The notes under the pieces: model-generated
What the model saw: the letters and a program-made list of their open reading frames with translations, nothing else
What the model was told of the DNA's origin: nothing
The model's database searches: none
Shown here: positions 20,194-28,653 of the stretch, piece after piece
Layout of the letters: every line of letters starts with the position of its first letter
How positions within the stretch are numbered: position 1 is the first letter of the stretch
Source: Rhodospira trueperi
Lineage (GTDB): Bacteria; Pseudomonadota; Alphaproteobacteria; Rhodospirillales; Rhodospirillaceae
Reading direction: 5' to 3'
Assembly (NCBI RefSeq): GCF_900101965.1
Contig: NZ_FNAP01000011.1
Span: 62,001 to 126,000 of the forward strand
Length of the DNA: 64,000 nucleotides
Made by a program: the position numbers and the translations under genes

Positions 20194-22365
20194 TTACCCC
20201 GCCCGAACGCTGTCCAGGAAGCGGTTGACGGCCGTCGAGAGATCGGCGGCGCGCTGGCTGAGCTCTCCGGCGGCGGTCAGAACCTGCCGGGCCGCGCCGC
20301 CGGCCTCCTTGGCCGCGTCGGTGACACCGGCGATGGAGTGGCTGACCTCCTGCGTACCGCTGGCGGCCTCGGCGGTGTTCCGGCTGACCTCGCCGATGGC
20401 GGCGTTCTGTTCCTCCACGGCGGCGGCGACGGTGGTGGAAATCTCGCCGATCCGCCCCACGGTGTCCGCGAACCGCTCGATGGCGGTGACCGCCTGTTGA
20501 GTGTTGGACTGCACGTCGCCGATGTGCCGGCCGATCTCCTCGGTGGCACGCGCGGTCTGGCCGGCCAGGGCCTTGACCTCGTTGGCGACGACGGCGAAGC
20601 CCTTGCCGGCGTCGCCGGCGCGGGCGGCCTCGATGGTGGCGTTCAGCGCCAGCAGGTTGGTCTGGCTGGCGATGTCGTTGATGAGGCTGATGACCTCCCC
20701 GATGCGGTTGGCCGCATGATCGAGCGCCCGGACGACATCGGTGGTCTGGCCGGCCTCGACCACCGCGCCGGCGGCGGTCGACTTGGCCTGTTCGACCTGA
20801 TGGGCGATCTCGTGGACCGACGCCGCCAGTTCCTCGGTGGCGGTAGCGACCGTCTGCACATTGTTCGAGGTCTGATCGGCGGTGTCGGCGACGTCAGTCG
20901 CCCGTTGACTGGTCCGTTCGGCGGTGTCGGCGAGGGAGCGGGCCGATTTTTCCATCCTGCTCGCGGCGGAGGACACGGCGGAGACGACACCGGACACCTC
21001 GCTCTCGAACCGGTCGGCCATCTCCAGCAGGCTGCGGCGCCGTGCCGCCTCGGCCTCCCGTCGCTCGCGGTCCTGGGTCGCCTTCATCTCCTCCAGGTCC
21101 CGGAAGTGCGCCTTGAAGATCTCCATGGCGTGCGACATGTCGCCCAGTTCGTCGCGGCGCTCGGTGGCCGGGATTTCCACCGTCAGGTCGGCCTCCGCCA
21201 GCCGGCCCATGGCGCCGGTCATGGCGGCGAGCGGCCGCGTGATGGTGTGCGAGAACAGCACGCCGATCACACTGACCACAGCGACGATGACAAGTCCCGC
21301 CACGCTCATGAACAGCTGTAGGTCACGGACCGGGGCCAGGACTTCCGCCACCTGCGCCTCCGCCAGGACGCCCCAGCGCACGCCCTCGAAATCCACGAAA
21401 CCGTAGGCGGAGATCACCGGCTCGCCGTGATAGTTCGTCACCCGCGCGACCCCTTGCTCTCCGCTCAGGGCGGCGCGGGCCGTTTCCGTGTCGACGGTCT
21501 GAACCAGAATTGTGGATTCCTCCGAGAACCGCGAGTCACTGCGTTCCAGCATGTCCTCGCCGACGAGATAGGTTTCCCCCGTCCGGCCCAGACCGGCCTC
21601 GATCTGCATGATGACGTTGATCTGGTCGATCGGCAGCTGGAAGGCGAGCACGCCGAGGAATGCCCCTTCGCTGTCGAAAACCCCCGTGGCGATGAATCCG
21701 GCCGGGGCGTCATGGGACGGCGCGTACGGCTCAAGGTCGACGAAAGCGAGCACGTCGGGCCGGGGATCGGCCGCCACGCGCCGGTAGACGCGGGACAGGC
21801 CCGTGTCCGCCCATTCGCCGTCCACCAGGGATGTGGCGAAGTCGAGTTCCTTGAACACCGTATAGACGACGACGCCGCCCGGCGAGATCAGAAACACGTC
21901 GTAATAACCGCGCGTTCTTTGCAGGTCACGAAACCATTCATGATAGATGGCGTGCGCGTCGTCGTACTCTGTCCCATCCGCTCCCGACAGCAGTTCGTCC
22001 TTCTTTCCCACGGGATTCGGATTGCCATGGATGTACGCCTCCTGAAGCTGCGTGACGACGTCTCCGCCGGCGGCCTGATCCTCAATCCTGTCATAGGTCG
22101 TCGTGAAGTCCACCAGGGCCGTGGACACCAGCGGGTTGCGGGCGACCACATGCAGGTCGTCCCTGAGGTGCTTGAAATACACCGCCAGGGCGGCCTCGCG
22201 GGCCTCGCGGACGGCAATCAGCTTCTCCTCCGCCTGGGCGGTCAGGTCGGCGGAGGCGCGAAGATTGGCCAGGGTGCCGCTGACGGCGACCGTGACCAGC
22301 GCAACCAAGCCGATCAGGAGCGGCAGAACGATGGCAATGCGGAATGACGAGAGCACACGAGACAT
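20194..22365 (-). CDS. methyl-accepting chemotaxis protein with Cache-type sensor
   Basis: 723 residues. TM1 is [19 protein letters not shown] near residues 10-28. A large periplasmic domain (about 35-370) shows Cache-like features: [39 protein letters not shown], and a second half with [16 protein letters not shown] and [15 protein letters not shown]. This fits a dCache or two-part Cache sensor, probably for a small organic ligand. TM2, a HAMP domain and the conserved tip [20 protein letters not shown] follow. The ATG at 22365 is preceded by GAGAGGGTC. The sensor differs from that of the 3.6-kb receptor, so the ligands should differ. Confidence 0.95.
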   Translation of the reverse strand: MSRVLSSFRIAIVLPLLIGLVALVTVAVSGTLANLRASADLTAQAEEKLIAVREAREAALAVYFKHLRDDLHVVARNPLVSTALVDFTTTYDRIEDQAAGGDVVTQLQEAYIHGNPNPVGKKDELLSGADGTEYDDAHAIYHEWFRDLQRTRGYYDVFLISPGGVVVYTVFKELDFATSLVDGEWADTGLSRVYRRVAADPRPDVLAFVDLEPYAPSHDAPAGFIATGVFDSEGAFLGVLAFQLPIDQINVIMQIEAGLGRTGETYLVGEDMLERSDSRFSEESTILVQTVDTETARAALSGEQGVARVTNYHGEPVISAYGFVDFEGVRWGVLAEAQVAEVLAPVRDLQLFMSVAGLVIVAVVSVIGVLFSHTITRPLAAMTGAMGRLAEADLTVEIPATERRDELGDMSHAMEIFKAHFRDLEEMKATQDRERREAEAARRRSLLEMADRFESEVSGVVSAVSSAASRMEKSARSLADTAERTSQRATDVADTADQTSNNVQTVATATEELAASVHEIAHQVEQAKSTAAGAVVEAGQTTDVVRALDHAANRIGEVISLINDIASQTNLLALNATIEAARAGDAGKGFAVVANEVKALAGQTARATEEIGRHIGDVQSNTQQAVTAIERFADTVGRIGEISTTVAAAVEEQNAAIGEVSRNTAEAASGTQEVSHSIAGVTDAAKEAGGAARQVLTAAGELSQRAADLSTAVNRFLDSVRAG

Positions 22366-22738
22366 GATCCGACCCTCTCGATACCGGTAGGCGGACAGGG
22401 ACAGCTTGCCTCGTCGGCCGCCCCGCCATCCCGCTTTGCACACCCGGCCGACAGTGCCGACAGACACGACTCCCAGGCGCGACAGCGATAGGCTGAAGAC
22501 TGCTAGGCTTTACTCTTCATTATCATAAGAATTCCGCGGTGCACACAGTCTTTTCGGCACTGGGTTCCCGGAAACCATCTTGCCGGGTGGGCGGTCGTTC
22601 GGCCCTGTCCCGTCACGCGGGGTGTCGAGCACCCCGGGACCGGCGGTGTCGAGAGGTGTGCCTCTGGCATCGTCCGGGCATCTGGTGTATTCGGGATGCC
22701 ATCATCGCCGCATGAACAGACAGGGATCCAGAGGGACC
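22366..22738. other. 373-bp divergent region, chemoreceptor / yebC
   Basis: No gene supported. An AT-rich stretch at about 22500-22545 (GGCTTTACTCTTCATTATCA within it) is the likeliest promoter area. The rest is GC-rich. Open frames crossing it continue into yebC but lack a ribosome site. Confidence 0.35.
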
Positions 22739-23488
22739 ATGGCCGGTCATTCCCAGTTCAAGAACATCATGTACCGCAAGGGCGGTCAGGACGCGAAGCG
22801 TGCCAAGCTGTTCACCAAGCTGGCGCGCGAGATCACCGTCTCCTGCAAAACGGGCTCGCCCGATCCGGACGCCAACCCGCGCCTGCGCGCCGCCATCGCC
22901 GCCGCCAAGCAGGCCTCGATGCCCAAGGACAACATCGAGCGGGCGATGGCCAAGGCGACCTCGACCGCCGACACCGACACGCTGGAAGAACTTCGGTACG
23001 AGGGCTACGGCCCCGGGCAGGTGGCGGTGATCGTCGAATGCCTGTCCGACAACCGCAACCGCACCGCCGCCGAGGTGCGCTCCGCCTTCAACAAGAACGG
23101 CGGGACGATGGGCGAAACCAACTCGGTGGCCTTCAATTTCGAGCGCGTCGGCTATCTGCGGTATCCGGCCGGGGCCGGCGACGCCGACGCGATGCTGGAG
23201 GCGGCGATCGAGGCCGGCGCCGACGACGTCGTCAGCGACGACGAGGGCCATGATATCTACTGCCAGCCCGACGACCTGAACGCCGTGCGCGAGGCCATGA
23301 CGGCGGCCCGGGGCGAGCCCGAGGCGGCGCGCCTGGACTGGCGGCCCAACAGCACCGTGCCGGTGGACGAGGACACGGCGAAAACGCTGCTGAAGTTCCT
23401 GGACGTGCTGGATGACAACGACGATGTGCAGCGCGTGGCGGCGAACTACGAGATCGCCGACGAGATCATGGAAAAGCTGAGCGCGTAG
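22739..23488 (+). CDS. yebC: YebC/PmpR family protein (TACO1-like)
   Basis: 249 residues, full length. It starts [20 protein letters not shown], the conserved YebC opening (the second half normally reads W.NIKHRK). It continues with [23 protein letters not shown], the NIERAMAKA helix and NGGTMGE. YebC proteins were named transcription regulators; recent work also links them to translation at proline stretches. The order yebC-ruvC-ruvA is common in proteobacteria. GAGGGACC precedes the ATG. Confidence 0.96.
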   Translation: MAGHSQFKNIMYRKGGQDAKRAKLFTKLAREITVSCKTGSPDPDANPRLRAAIAAAKQASMPKDNIERAMAKATSTADTDTLEELRYEGYGPGQVAVIVECLSDNRNRTAAEVRSAFNKNGGTMGETNSVAFNFERVGYLRYPAGAGDADAMLEAAIEAGADDVVSDDEGHDIYCQPDDLNAVREAMTAARGEPEAARLDWRPNSTVPVDEDTAKTLLKFLDVLDDNDDVQRVAANYEIADEIMEKLSA

Positions 23489-23502
23489 CGGGCGCCTGAC
23501 CC

Positions 23503-23600
23503 GTAGGGCGGGTTCGCGCCGCAGGCGCAACCCGCCGTGGGCATTCCCTTGAGCAACCGGACGGCGGATTGCCCCGCGATGCGGGGCGAATCCACCCTAC
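23503..23600. repeat. GTAGGG-type inverted repeat element, copy 1
   Basis: Starts GTAGGGCGGGTTCGC and ends GCGAATCCACCCTAC, a 13/15 inverted match, with a short internal palindrome GCGCCGCAGGCGC. It fills most of the yebC-ruvC gap. A related copy lies at 27365-27451. Confidence 0.7.
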
Positions 23601-23693
23601 GGATTTCGGCGCAGGCGGCTCGGAACGCCGAGACCCGATCACCGCGCGGGCCAAAACCGACGGCCCCGGACGGGGCACCGTGAAGGACATCCC

Positions 23694-24197
23694 ATGCGCA
23701 TCCTGGGGCTGGATCCGGGCCTGCGGGTCACCGGCTGGGGCATCGTGGAGGCCGTCGGCAACCGGCTGTCCCACGTCGCCGACGGCGTGGTGACCAGCGA
23801 CGACGGCGCCGCCTTGTCCGACCGGCTGGCGCAGCTTCATGACGGGGTGATGGCCATTATCGAGCGCTTCGATCCGGTCGAGGCGGCGGTGGAGGAGACC
23901 TTTGTCAACCGCAATCCGCTCAGCACCCTGAAGCTCGGGCAGGCGCGCGGCGTGGTAATGCTGGCCCCGGCGCGGTGCGGGCTGCCGGTGGCCGAGTACA
24001 CCCCCAACGCGGTCAAGAAGGCCGTGGTCGGGCGCGGCCACGCCGAGAAGGCACAGGTCGGGCTGATGGTGCGCACGCTGCTGCCGGGCGCGGCGCCGGA
24101 GCGGCCGGACGCCGCCGACGCGCTCGCGGTGGCCATCTGCCACGCCCATTTGCGAACCGGTCTGGCGGCCCTGACCGGCGGAGGGACCCGACGATGA
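23694..24197 (+). CDS. ruvC: RuvC Holliday-junction resolvase
   Basis: 167 residues. RuvC cuts four-way DNA junctions after RuvAB branch migration. Acidic catalytic residues sit in the expected blocks: [13 protein letters not shown] (first Asp), [10 protein letters not shown] (Glu pair), and the C-terminal [16 protein letters not shown] (last two Asp). The stop overlaps the ATG of ruvA by four bases (ATGA), so expression is coupled. Confidence 0.97.
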   Translation: MRILGLDPGLRVTGWGIVEAVGNRLSHVADGVVTSDDGAALSDRLAQLHDGVMAIIERFDPVEAAVEETFVNRNPLSTLKLGQARGVVMLAPARCGLPVAEYTPNAVKKAVVGRGHAEKAQVGLMVRTLLPGAAPERPDAADALAVAICHAHLRTGLAALTGGGTRR

Positions 24198-24823
24198 TCG
24201 CCAGGCTTCGGGGGATCGTGGACAGCGTGGACGCCGACGGCGCGGTGATCGACGTCCACGGCGTCGGCTATCTGGTGTTCTGCTCGGGCCGCACGCTGGC
24301 GCGGCTGCCGGCGCCGGGCGGCGAGACCGCCCTGGTCATCGAGACCCATGTGCGCGAGGACCACATCCACCTGTACGGCTTCACCGACACCCTGGAGCGG
24401 GATTGCTTCCGCCTGCTGGGCACGGTGCAGGGCGTGGGCGCCCGGGTGGCGCTGGCCATCCTGTCCGTGGTGGCGGCGGAGGACCTGGGCCGCGTGCTGG
24501 CGGCGCAGGACAAGGCAGCGCTGGGCCGGGCGTCGGGCGTCGGCCCGAAGCTGGCGACCCGCATCGTCGCCGAGTTGAAGGACAAGGCGGCGAGCCTGGG
24601 CGCGCTCCCCGTCGCGCGCCCGGTGGGCGTGACCCTGGAGGGTGCCGCGCCGGCCCCGGCGGGCGGCGGCGTGGTGGACGACGCCACCTCCGCCCTGGTC
24701 AACCTGGGCTACGCCCGCGCCGAGGCCTGGACCGCCGCCTCATCGGCCGCGACGGCCCTGGGCGATACGGCGACGGTGGAAGGCGTGCTGGGCGAAGCGC
24801 TGCGGGTGTTGGGGCGGGGATAA
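24194..24823 (+). CDS. ruvA: RuvA Holliday-junction branch-migration subunit
   Basis: 209 residues. The OB-fold domain opens [23 protein letters not shown] leads to helix-hairpin-helix motifs ([13 protein letters not shown] and [19 protein letters not shown]). A C-terminal domain ([12 protein letters not shown]) binds RuvB. The usual downstream partner ruvB is not here; the next genes are a small membrane protein and a cytidylyltransferase, so ruvB must be elsewhere. Confidence 0.97.
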   Translation: MIARLRGIVDSVDADGAVIDVHGVGYLVFCSGRTLARLPAPGGETALVIETHVREDHIHLYGFTDTLERDCFRLLGTVQGVGARVALAILSVVAAEDLGRVLAAQDKAALGRASGVGPKLATRIVAELKDKAASLGALPVARPVGVTLEGAAPAPAGGGVVDDATSALVNLGYARAEAWTAASSAATALGDTATVEGVLGEALRVLGRG

Positions 24824-24918
24824 GCTTCCCCCCACACACTTCGTTGGTATGCAAATTCCGTCGTGTCCCGGCGGCGGACGGCGCTATACTGCCGCCCTCG
24901 TACCAAGGGGGGGATGAC

Positions 24919-25149
24919 ATGGCTGATTTTTTGTCCTTTTTGCTGATTGTCGCGCTGTTCGTCGCGATTCTGGTGTTCACCGCCCGCAAGCGCAAAAAGA
25001 GGGGGCACAGCCGGGGCCGTGGGTGGCGCAACACCTCGTCGGCCTCCTCCGGCAACAGGGATGATGATCGGGATGATCGCGACGACCGCGACGACGATGA
25101 CGGCGGAGGCGACAGCGGTGGGGACGACGGCGGTGGCGGCGACGACTGA
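24919..25149 (+). CDS. small single-pass membrane protein with Asp/Gly-rich tail
   Basis: 76 residues, no family recognised. One N-terminal membrane segment (FLSFLLIVALFVAILVFTA) is followed by a basic stretch RKRKKRGHSRGRG. A tail made almost only of Asp, Gly, Arg and Ser runs to the C-terminus (RDDDRDDRDDRDDDDGGG within it). A GGGGGGG run lies before the ATG, and TATACT lies 29 bp upstream. By the positive-inside rule the tail would be cytoplasmic. The charge block might bind cations or a basic partner; no function can be assigned. Confidence 0.7.
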   Translation: MADFLSFLLIVALFVAILVFTARKRKKRGHSRGRGWRNTSSASSGNRDDDRDDRDDRDDDDGGGDSGGDDGGGGDD

Positions 25150-25185
25150 GCACCCGTCCGCCCGCGCCGGGACGTGGCGCCGCCC

Positions 25186-25884
25186 ATGACGGAGCCCACC
25201 GCTGGCCTGTCCCCTGTGACCGCCATCGTGCCGCTGCGCGGCTCCAGCCAGCGCGTACCGGGCAAGAACCGCCGGCCGCTGGCCGGGCGGCCGCTGTTCC
25301 ATCATATCCTGTCGGCGCTGCGCGCGGTGCCGGAGATCGACACCGTCGCGGTCAACAGTGACGACGAGGCGATTCTGGAGGAGGCGCGGCGTTTCTTCCC
25401 GGGCGTGGTGACGATCCGCCGCCCGGAGGCGCTGTCGGCCCCCGAAACCTCCATGAACGCGGTGCTGCTGGAGGCGCTGGATCATGTGCCTTCCGGCGGC
25501 CTGATCCTTCAGACCCATGCCACTAACCCGTTCCTGTCGCCGGCCAGCCTGAGCGCGGCCATTGCCGCCTTCCGTGCCGTCTGGCCCCGGCACGACAGCC
25601 TGTTTTCCGTCACCCGCCGACAGGTGCGGCTGTGGGACGGCGACGCCCGCCCCGTCAACCACGATCCAACACGTCTGCTGCCGACCCAGGACCTGCCGCC
25701 CCTGTACGAGGAAAACTCGTGCCTCTACCTGTTCACGGTCGATATGCTGCGGGCGCGCGGCACGCGGATCGGCGCCCGCCCGTTGCTGTGGCCGACGCCG
25801 CCGCTGGAGTCCCTGGACATCGACGAGGAGGACGACTTCACCCTGGCCGAGGCCCTGGCGGCGTGGCGGTCAATACCCCCTTGA
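25186..25884 (+). CDS. acylneuraminate cytidylyltransferase family protein
   Basis: About 232 residues. The nucleotidyltransferase signature is near the N-terminus (IVPLRGSSQRVPGKNRRPLAG), with AVNSDDEAI and LQTHATNPFLS in the expected order. The family activates sialic-acid-like or other acidic sugars as CMP conjugates for surface glycans. Nothing nearby supplies the sugar, so the substrate is unknown. A GTG at 25174 is an alternative start. The TGA lies 200 bp before the next gene. Confidence 0.85.
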   Translation: MTEPTAGLSPVTAIVPLRGSSQRVPGKNRRPLAGRPLFHHILSALRAVPEIDTVAVNSDDEAILEEARRFFPGVVTIRRPEALSAPETSMNAVLLEALDHVPSGGLILQTHATNPFLSPASLSAAIAAFRAVWPRHDSLFSVTRRQVRLWDGDARPVNHDPTRLLPTQDLPPLYEENSCLYLFTVDMLRARGTRIGARPLLWPTPPLESLDIDEEDDFTLAEALAAWRSIPP

Positions 25885-26001
25885 ATGCGTCGCTGCCCTA
25901 GAAACCGCAATGCGCCCCTGTCCCTGCGGCGGCGCTCTTCATGGCCCAAGATGACGCGACGGACCTGAGGGACCTCTTCGCCGACCGGCGTTATATTAGA
26001 A

Positions 26002-26017
26002 AATGATAATTCTCATT
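26002..26017. promoter_or_regulatory. Fur-box-like inverted repeat
   Basis: AATGATAATTCTCATT, an AATGA/TCATT inverted repeat in an AT-rich patch within GC-rich DNA, resembles proteobacterial Fur sites. It lies 68 bp before the ATG of the following membrane protein gene, where a promoter would be. Fur versus another Fur-family regulator (Irr, Mur, Zur) cannot be decided by eye. Confidence 0.55.
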
Positions 26018-26085
26018 GCGGCCGGCGGGCCGCCCGGGGTTTGTGTGCGTCATCGTTTCGGACCCATGTCGAAGGAGGCCCGACC

Positions 26086-27303
26086 ATGGCGCAGTCCCGC
26101 TGTCATGCCGCCACCGCCTATTCCCCTCTGTACTTCCTGGCCGCGCTGGGCAACGGCGGGCTGGCGGTGTCGTTCTTCATCTATCTCATGTTCCTGCTGC
26201 CGCGCCCCAACACCCCGATTCCGGTGTTCGAGGACGTGGCGGCGGCCCTGGGTCGGCTGGATGCCGTCGCGGCGTTGGTGGCCGTGGCGCTGGCCGGCAT
26301 CGTCTGGTTCGCGATCCGCCATGTCCAGTTGATGATCTGGAACCTGCGGGCCTGCGCGGCGGAACGGCGCGGTCCGCGCGGCACCTGCGCCCCGCCCGGC
26401 GCCGCCGAGGTCACCATGATGGCCGCGCCGCTGGCCGGCGCGATGTCCATCAACGTCATGTTCGTGCTGGGCGCGCTGTTCGTGCCCGGCCTGTGGTCGG
26501 TGGTCGAGTGGCTGTTCCCCGGCGCGCTGGCCGGCTTCGCGGTGATGGGATATTTCGCGCTGCGCATCCTGACGCGCTATCTGGCCCGCATGCTGGTCGA
26601 GGGCGGCTATAAGGGCGCCGAGACGGCCGGCCTGGGCCAGCTCATCGCCACCTTCGCGCTGGTCATGGTGGCGGTGGGCTTCGCCGCCCCGGCGGCCATG
26701 TCGCAGACCCCGGCCTGGGTGGTGACCGGGTTCCTGGGCTCCGTGTTCTTCCTGTCGGCGGCCGGGATCCTGGGACTGGCGTGGCTGGTGATGGGCCTGC
26801 GCGACATCAAGGAACACGGCATCGCGCCCGAGGCCGCGCCCTCGCTGTGGATCGTCATCCCGGTGCTGACGGTGGCCGGCATCGCCGGCGTGCGCCTGAC
26901 CCACGGCATGGGCCTGCTGTGGCCGGAGGCGGTTGGCGACGGTGCCTGGCTGCCGGCGATGGCGGTGATCCTGTCGGTGCAGGTGCTGTTCGGCCTGCTG
27001 GGCTGGGCGGTGATGCGCCGCCTGGACTACTTCCGTCAGTACCTGGGCGGCGCCCGCCTGAGCGCCGGCTCCTATACGCTGATCTGCCCCGGCGTGGCGC
27101 TGATGGTGTTCGGCATGTTCTTCATCCACATGGGTCTGGTGGACGGCGGCCTGGTGGCGCCGTATGGCCCGGTCCATCTTGCCCTGATCTTGCCCCTGGC
27201 CGTGCTCCAGGCGATCACCATCCGGACCACGGTCCGGCTGGACAGACTGCACTTCGGCCGCCGCACCGAGACCCCGGCCGGCGCGGCCACGGAGACCGGA
27301 TGA
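26086..27303 (+). CDS. multi-pass membrane protein, possibly TehA/SLAC1-like
   Basis: 405 residues with about ten hydrophobic segments, starting YFLAALGNGGLAVSFFIYLMF after a short N-terminus. The layout is reminiscent of the ten-helix TehA/SLAC1 channel superfamily; some databases may file such proteins under a TsoY label, which I cannot confirm. His-, Cys- and Met-containing helices are present (VQLMIWNLRACAAERRGPRG; ICPGVALMVFGMFFIHMG). The ATG at 26086 has GGAGG upstream. The Fur-like site just before it suggests metal-responsive expression. The transported substrate is unknown. Confidence 0.55.
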   Translation: MAQSRCHAATAYSPLYFLAALGNGGLAVSFFIYLMFLLPRPNTPIPVFEDVAAALGRLDAVAALVAVALAGIVWFAIRHVQLMIWNLRACAAERRGPRGTCAPPGAAEVTMMAAPLAGAMSINVMFVLGALFVPGLWSVVEWLFPGALAGFAVMGYFALRILTRYLARMLVEGGYKGAETAGLGQLIATFALVMVAVGFAAPAAMSQTPAWVVTGFLGSVFFLSAAGILGLAWLVMGLRDIKEHGIAPEAAPSLWIVIPVLTVAGIAGVRLTHGMGLLWPEAVGDGAWLPAMAVILSVQVLFGLLGWAVMRRLDYFRQYLGGARLSAGSYTLICPGVALMVFGMFFIHMGLVDGGLVAPYGPVHLALILPLAVLQAITIRTTVRLDRLHFGRRTETPAGAATETG

Positions 27304-27364
27304 GAGCCGCATCAGGACAGCAGAACAATCGGGCGAATGCACTGTTGACGGAATGCGAACCGTC

Positions 27365-27451
27365 GTAGGGTGGGTTCGCGCCGAAGGCGCACCCCGCCGC
27401 ATCACCGCCACACGGCGGATTGCCCCGCTTCGCGAGTCGAATCCGCCCGAC
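27365..27451. repeat. GTAGGG-type inverted repeat element, copy 2
   Basis: Begins GTAGGGTGGGTTCGCGCCG, as in the 23.5-kb copy, and shares the internal ACGGCGGATTGCCCCGC segment. The right end GAATCCGCCCGAC is a degenerate inverse of the left. Confidence 0.7.
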
Positions 27452-27565
27452 CTTCATGAAAGATGGTGGGGCGTTCCGTCCCAAGGCACACGATCCCCAC
27501 GCCTTTATTGCCACGTCTTTGCGACCACACACCGTTTCACCCGATTGCCCCAATAAGGACAGCGG

Positions 27566-27593
27566 GTGACAGCCCGGCGGGCCATGGTATAGT
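27566..27593 (+). promoter_or_regulatory. sigma70-like promoter of bamD
   Basis: GTGACA (five of six to TTGACA), a 16-bp spacer, then TATAGT (five of six to TATAAT). Transcription would start near 27600, about 70 bp before the bamD ATG, consistent with a housekeeping envelope gene. Confidence 0.6.
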
Positions 27594-27669
27594 GCGGGCT
27601 CCCGAGGGCACGGGCGCCCGCCGCCCGACCCTTTGTCCCGGCCGACCCCATCGGATTGCGTCCCGCCTC

Positions 27670-28515
27670 ATGACCCGTCTGCCCGTCCCTTCGCCCCTTC
27701 GCTTGCTCACGCTGGCCCGCGCCGGTCTCGTGAGCCTGGGCATCGCCGTCGCGGCGGCCGGGTGCAGTTCCGATTCCGACCCGTTGGCCTATGAGGAGCG
27801 GCCGGTCCAGGTGCTGTACGGCGAGGCGGTGCGCCTGCTGGAGGAACAGGACTACGGCGCCGCCGCCGACGCCTTCAACGAGGTCGAACGCCAGCATCCG
27901 TATTCGGTCTGGGCCACCAAAGCCCAGATCATGGCGGCTTACAGCCACTATGAGGACAACGAATACGACGATGCGGTGATCGCGCTCGACCGCTTCATCC
28001 AGTTGCATCCCGGCCACCGCGACATCGCCTATGCCTACTACCTGAAGGCGCTCAGCTACTATGAGCAGATCACCGACGTGCGCCGTGATCAGGCCATCAC
28101 CCGATTGGCCATGGAAAACCTGCGAGAGGTCGTCAACCGCTTCCCCAACACCAAATACGCCCGCGACGCCCGCCTGAAGATCGATCTGGCCCGCGATCAC
28201 ATGGCCGGCAAGGAAATGAGCGTCGGCCGCTTCTACCTGCGCGAAAAGCACTATCTGGCGGCCCTCAACCGCTTCAAACAGGTGGTTGAGGACTACGAGC
28301 AGACCACGCACGTCGCCGAGGCGCTGTACCGCATCGTCGAGATCAACACCATTCTCGGCATCGAGCCCGAGGCACGGAAAGTCGCCGCTGTCCTGGGGTA
28401 CAACTACCCGGGCAGTGACTGGTACGTCGACGCCTACCAACTCCTCACCGGCGAACAGATCCGCGATCCGGACGAGGACACAAACTGGTACGACGGCCTG
28501 TTCGACTGGATATAG
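27670..28515 (+). CDS. bamD: BamD outer-membrane assembly lipoprotein
   Basis: 281 residues. Lipoprotein signal with lipobox AAAGC at about residue 36, then TPR repeats typical of BamD/YfiO (VLYGEAVRLLEEQDYGAAAD, FNEVERQHPYSVWATKAQ, DDAVIALDRFIQLHPGH, LREVVNRFPNTKYA). BamD is the essential partner of BamA in folding outer-membrane proteins, so it probably also serves any OMP exporter used by the adhesin. bamD-recN is the usual alphaproteobacterial order. A 45-bp palindrome begins one base after the TAG stop. Confidence 0.95.
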   Translation: MTRLPVPSPLRLLTLARAGLVSLGIAVAAAGCSSDSDPLAYEERPVQVLYGEAVRLLEEQDYGAAADAFNEVERQHPYSVWATKAQIMAAYSHYEDNEYDDAVIALDRFIQLHPGHRDIAYAYYLKALSYYEQITDVRRDQAITRLAMENLREVVNRFPNTKYARDARLKIDLARDHMAGKEMSVGRFYLREKHYLAALNRFKQVVEDYEQTTHVAEALYRIVEINTILGIEPEARKVAAVLGYNYPGSDWYVDAYQLLTGEQIRDPDEDTNWYDGLFDWI

Positions 28516-28560
28516 AGCAAATCCCGAGCGATCCGGAACGGATCGTGACGACGATTTGCA
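28516..28560. repeat. 45-bp nested palindrome, copy 3
   Basis: Same as copies 1 and 2 with CGGATCGT for CGGATCGC and GATTTGCA for GATTTGCT, each a single change in an arm. It starts one base after the bamD stop codon. Confidence 0.85.
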
Positions 28561-28576
28561 TCAATATCAATTCAAT

Positions 28577-28616
28577 AGAGCGCGCTGCGTGAGTCAGAGC
28601 TCACGCCACGCGCTCT
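28577..28616. repeat. long hairpin between bamD and recN
   Basis: A 17-base arm AGAGCGCGCTGCGTGAG, a 6-base loop TCAGAG, and an inverted arm matching at 15 of 17 positions. It is not followed by a T-run, so termination would be rho-dependent if any. It sits 37 bp before recN and could separate bamD and recN transcripts. Confidence 0.75.
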
Positions 28617-28653
28617 CGTAGGAGCCTCGCTTCATTGTCCGCCGGAACCGCGC

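Larger units (their letters stand above)
27304..27669. other. 366-bp intergenic region before bamD
   Basis: Holds a GTAGGG-type repeat (27365-27451) and, closer to bamD, a good sigma70-like promoter (27566-27593). No gene is supported: the open frame running through it into bamD lacks a ribosome site and conserved residues before the lipoprotein signal. Confidence 0.5.
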
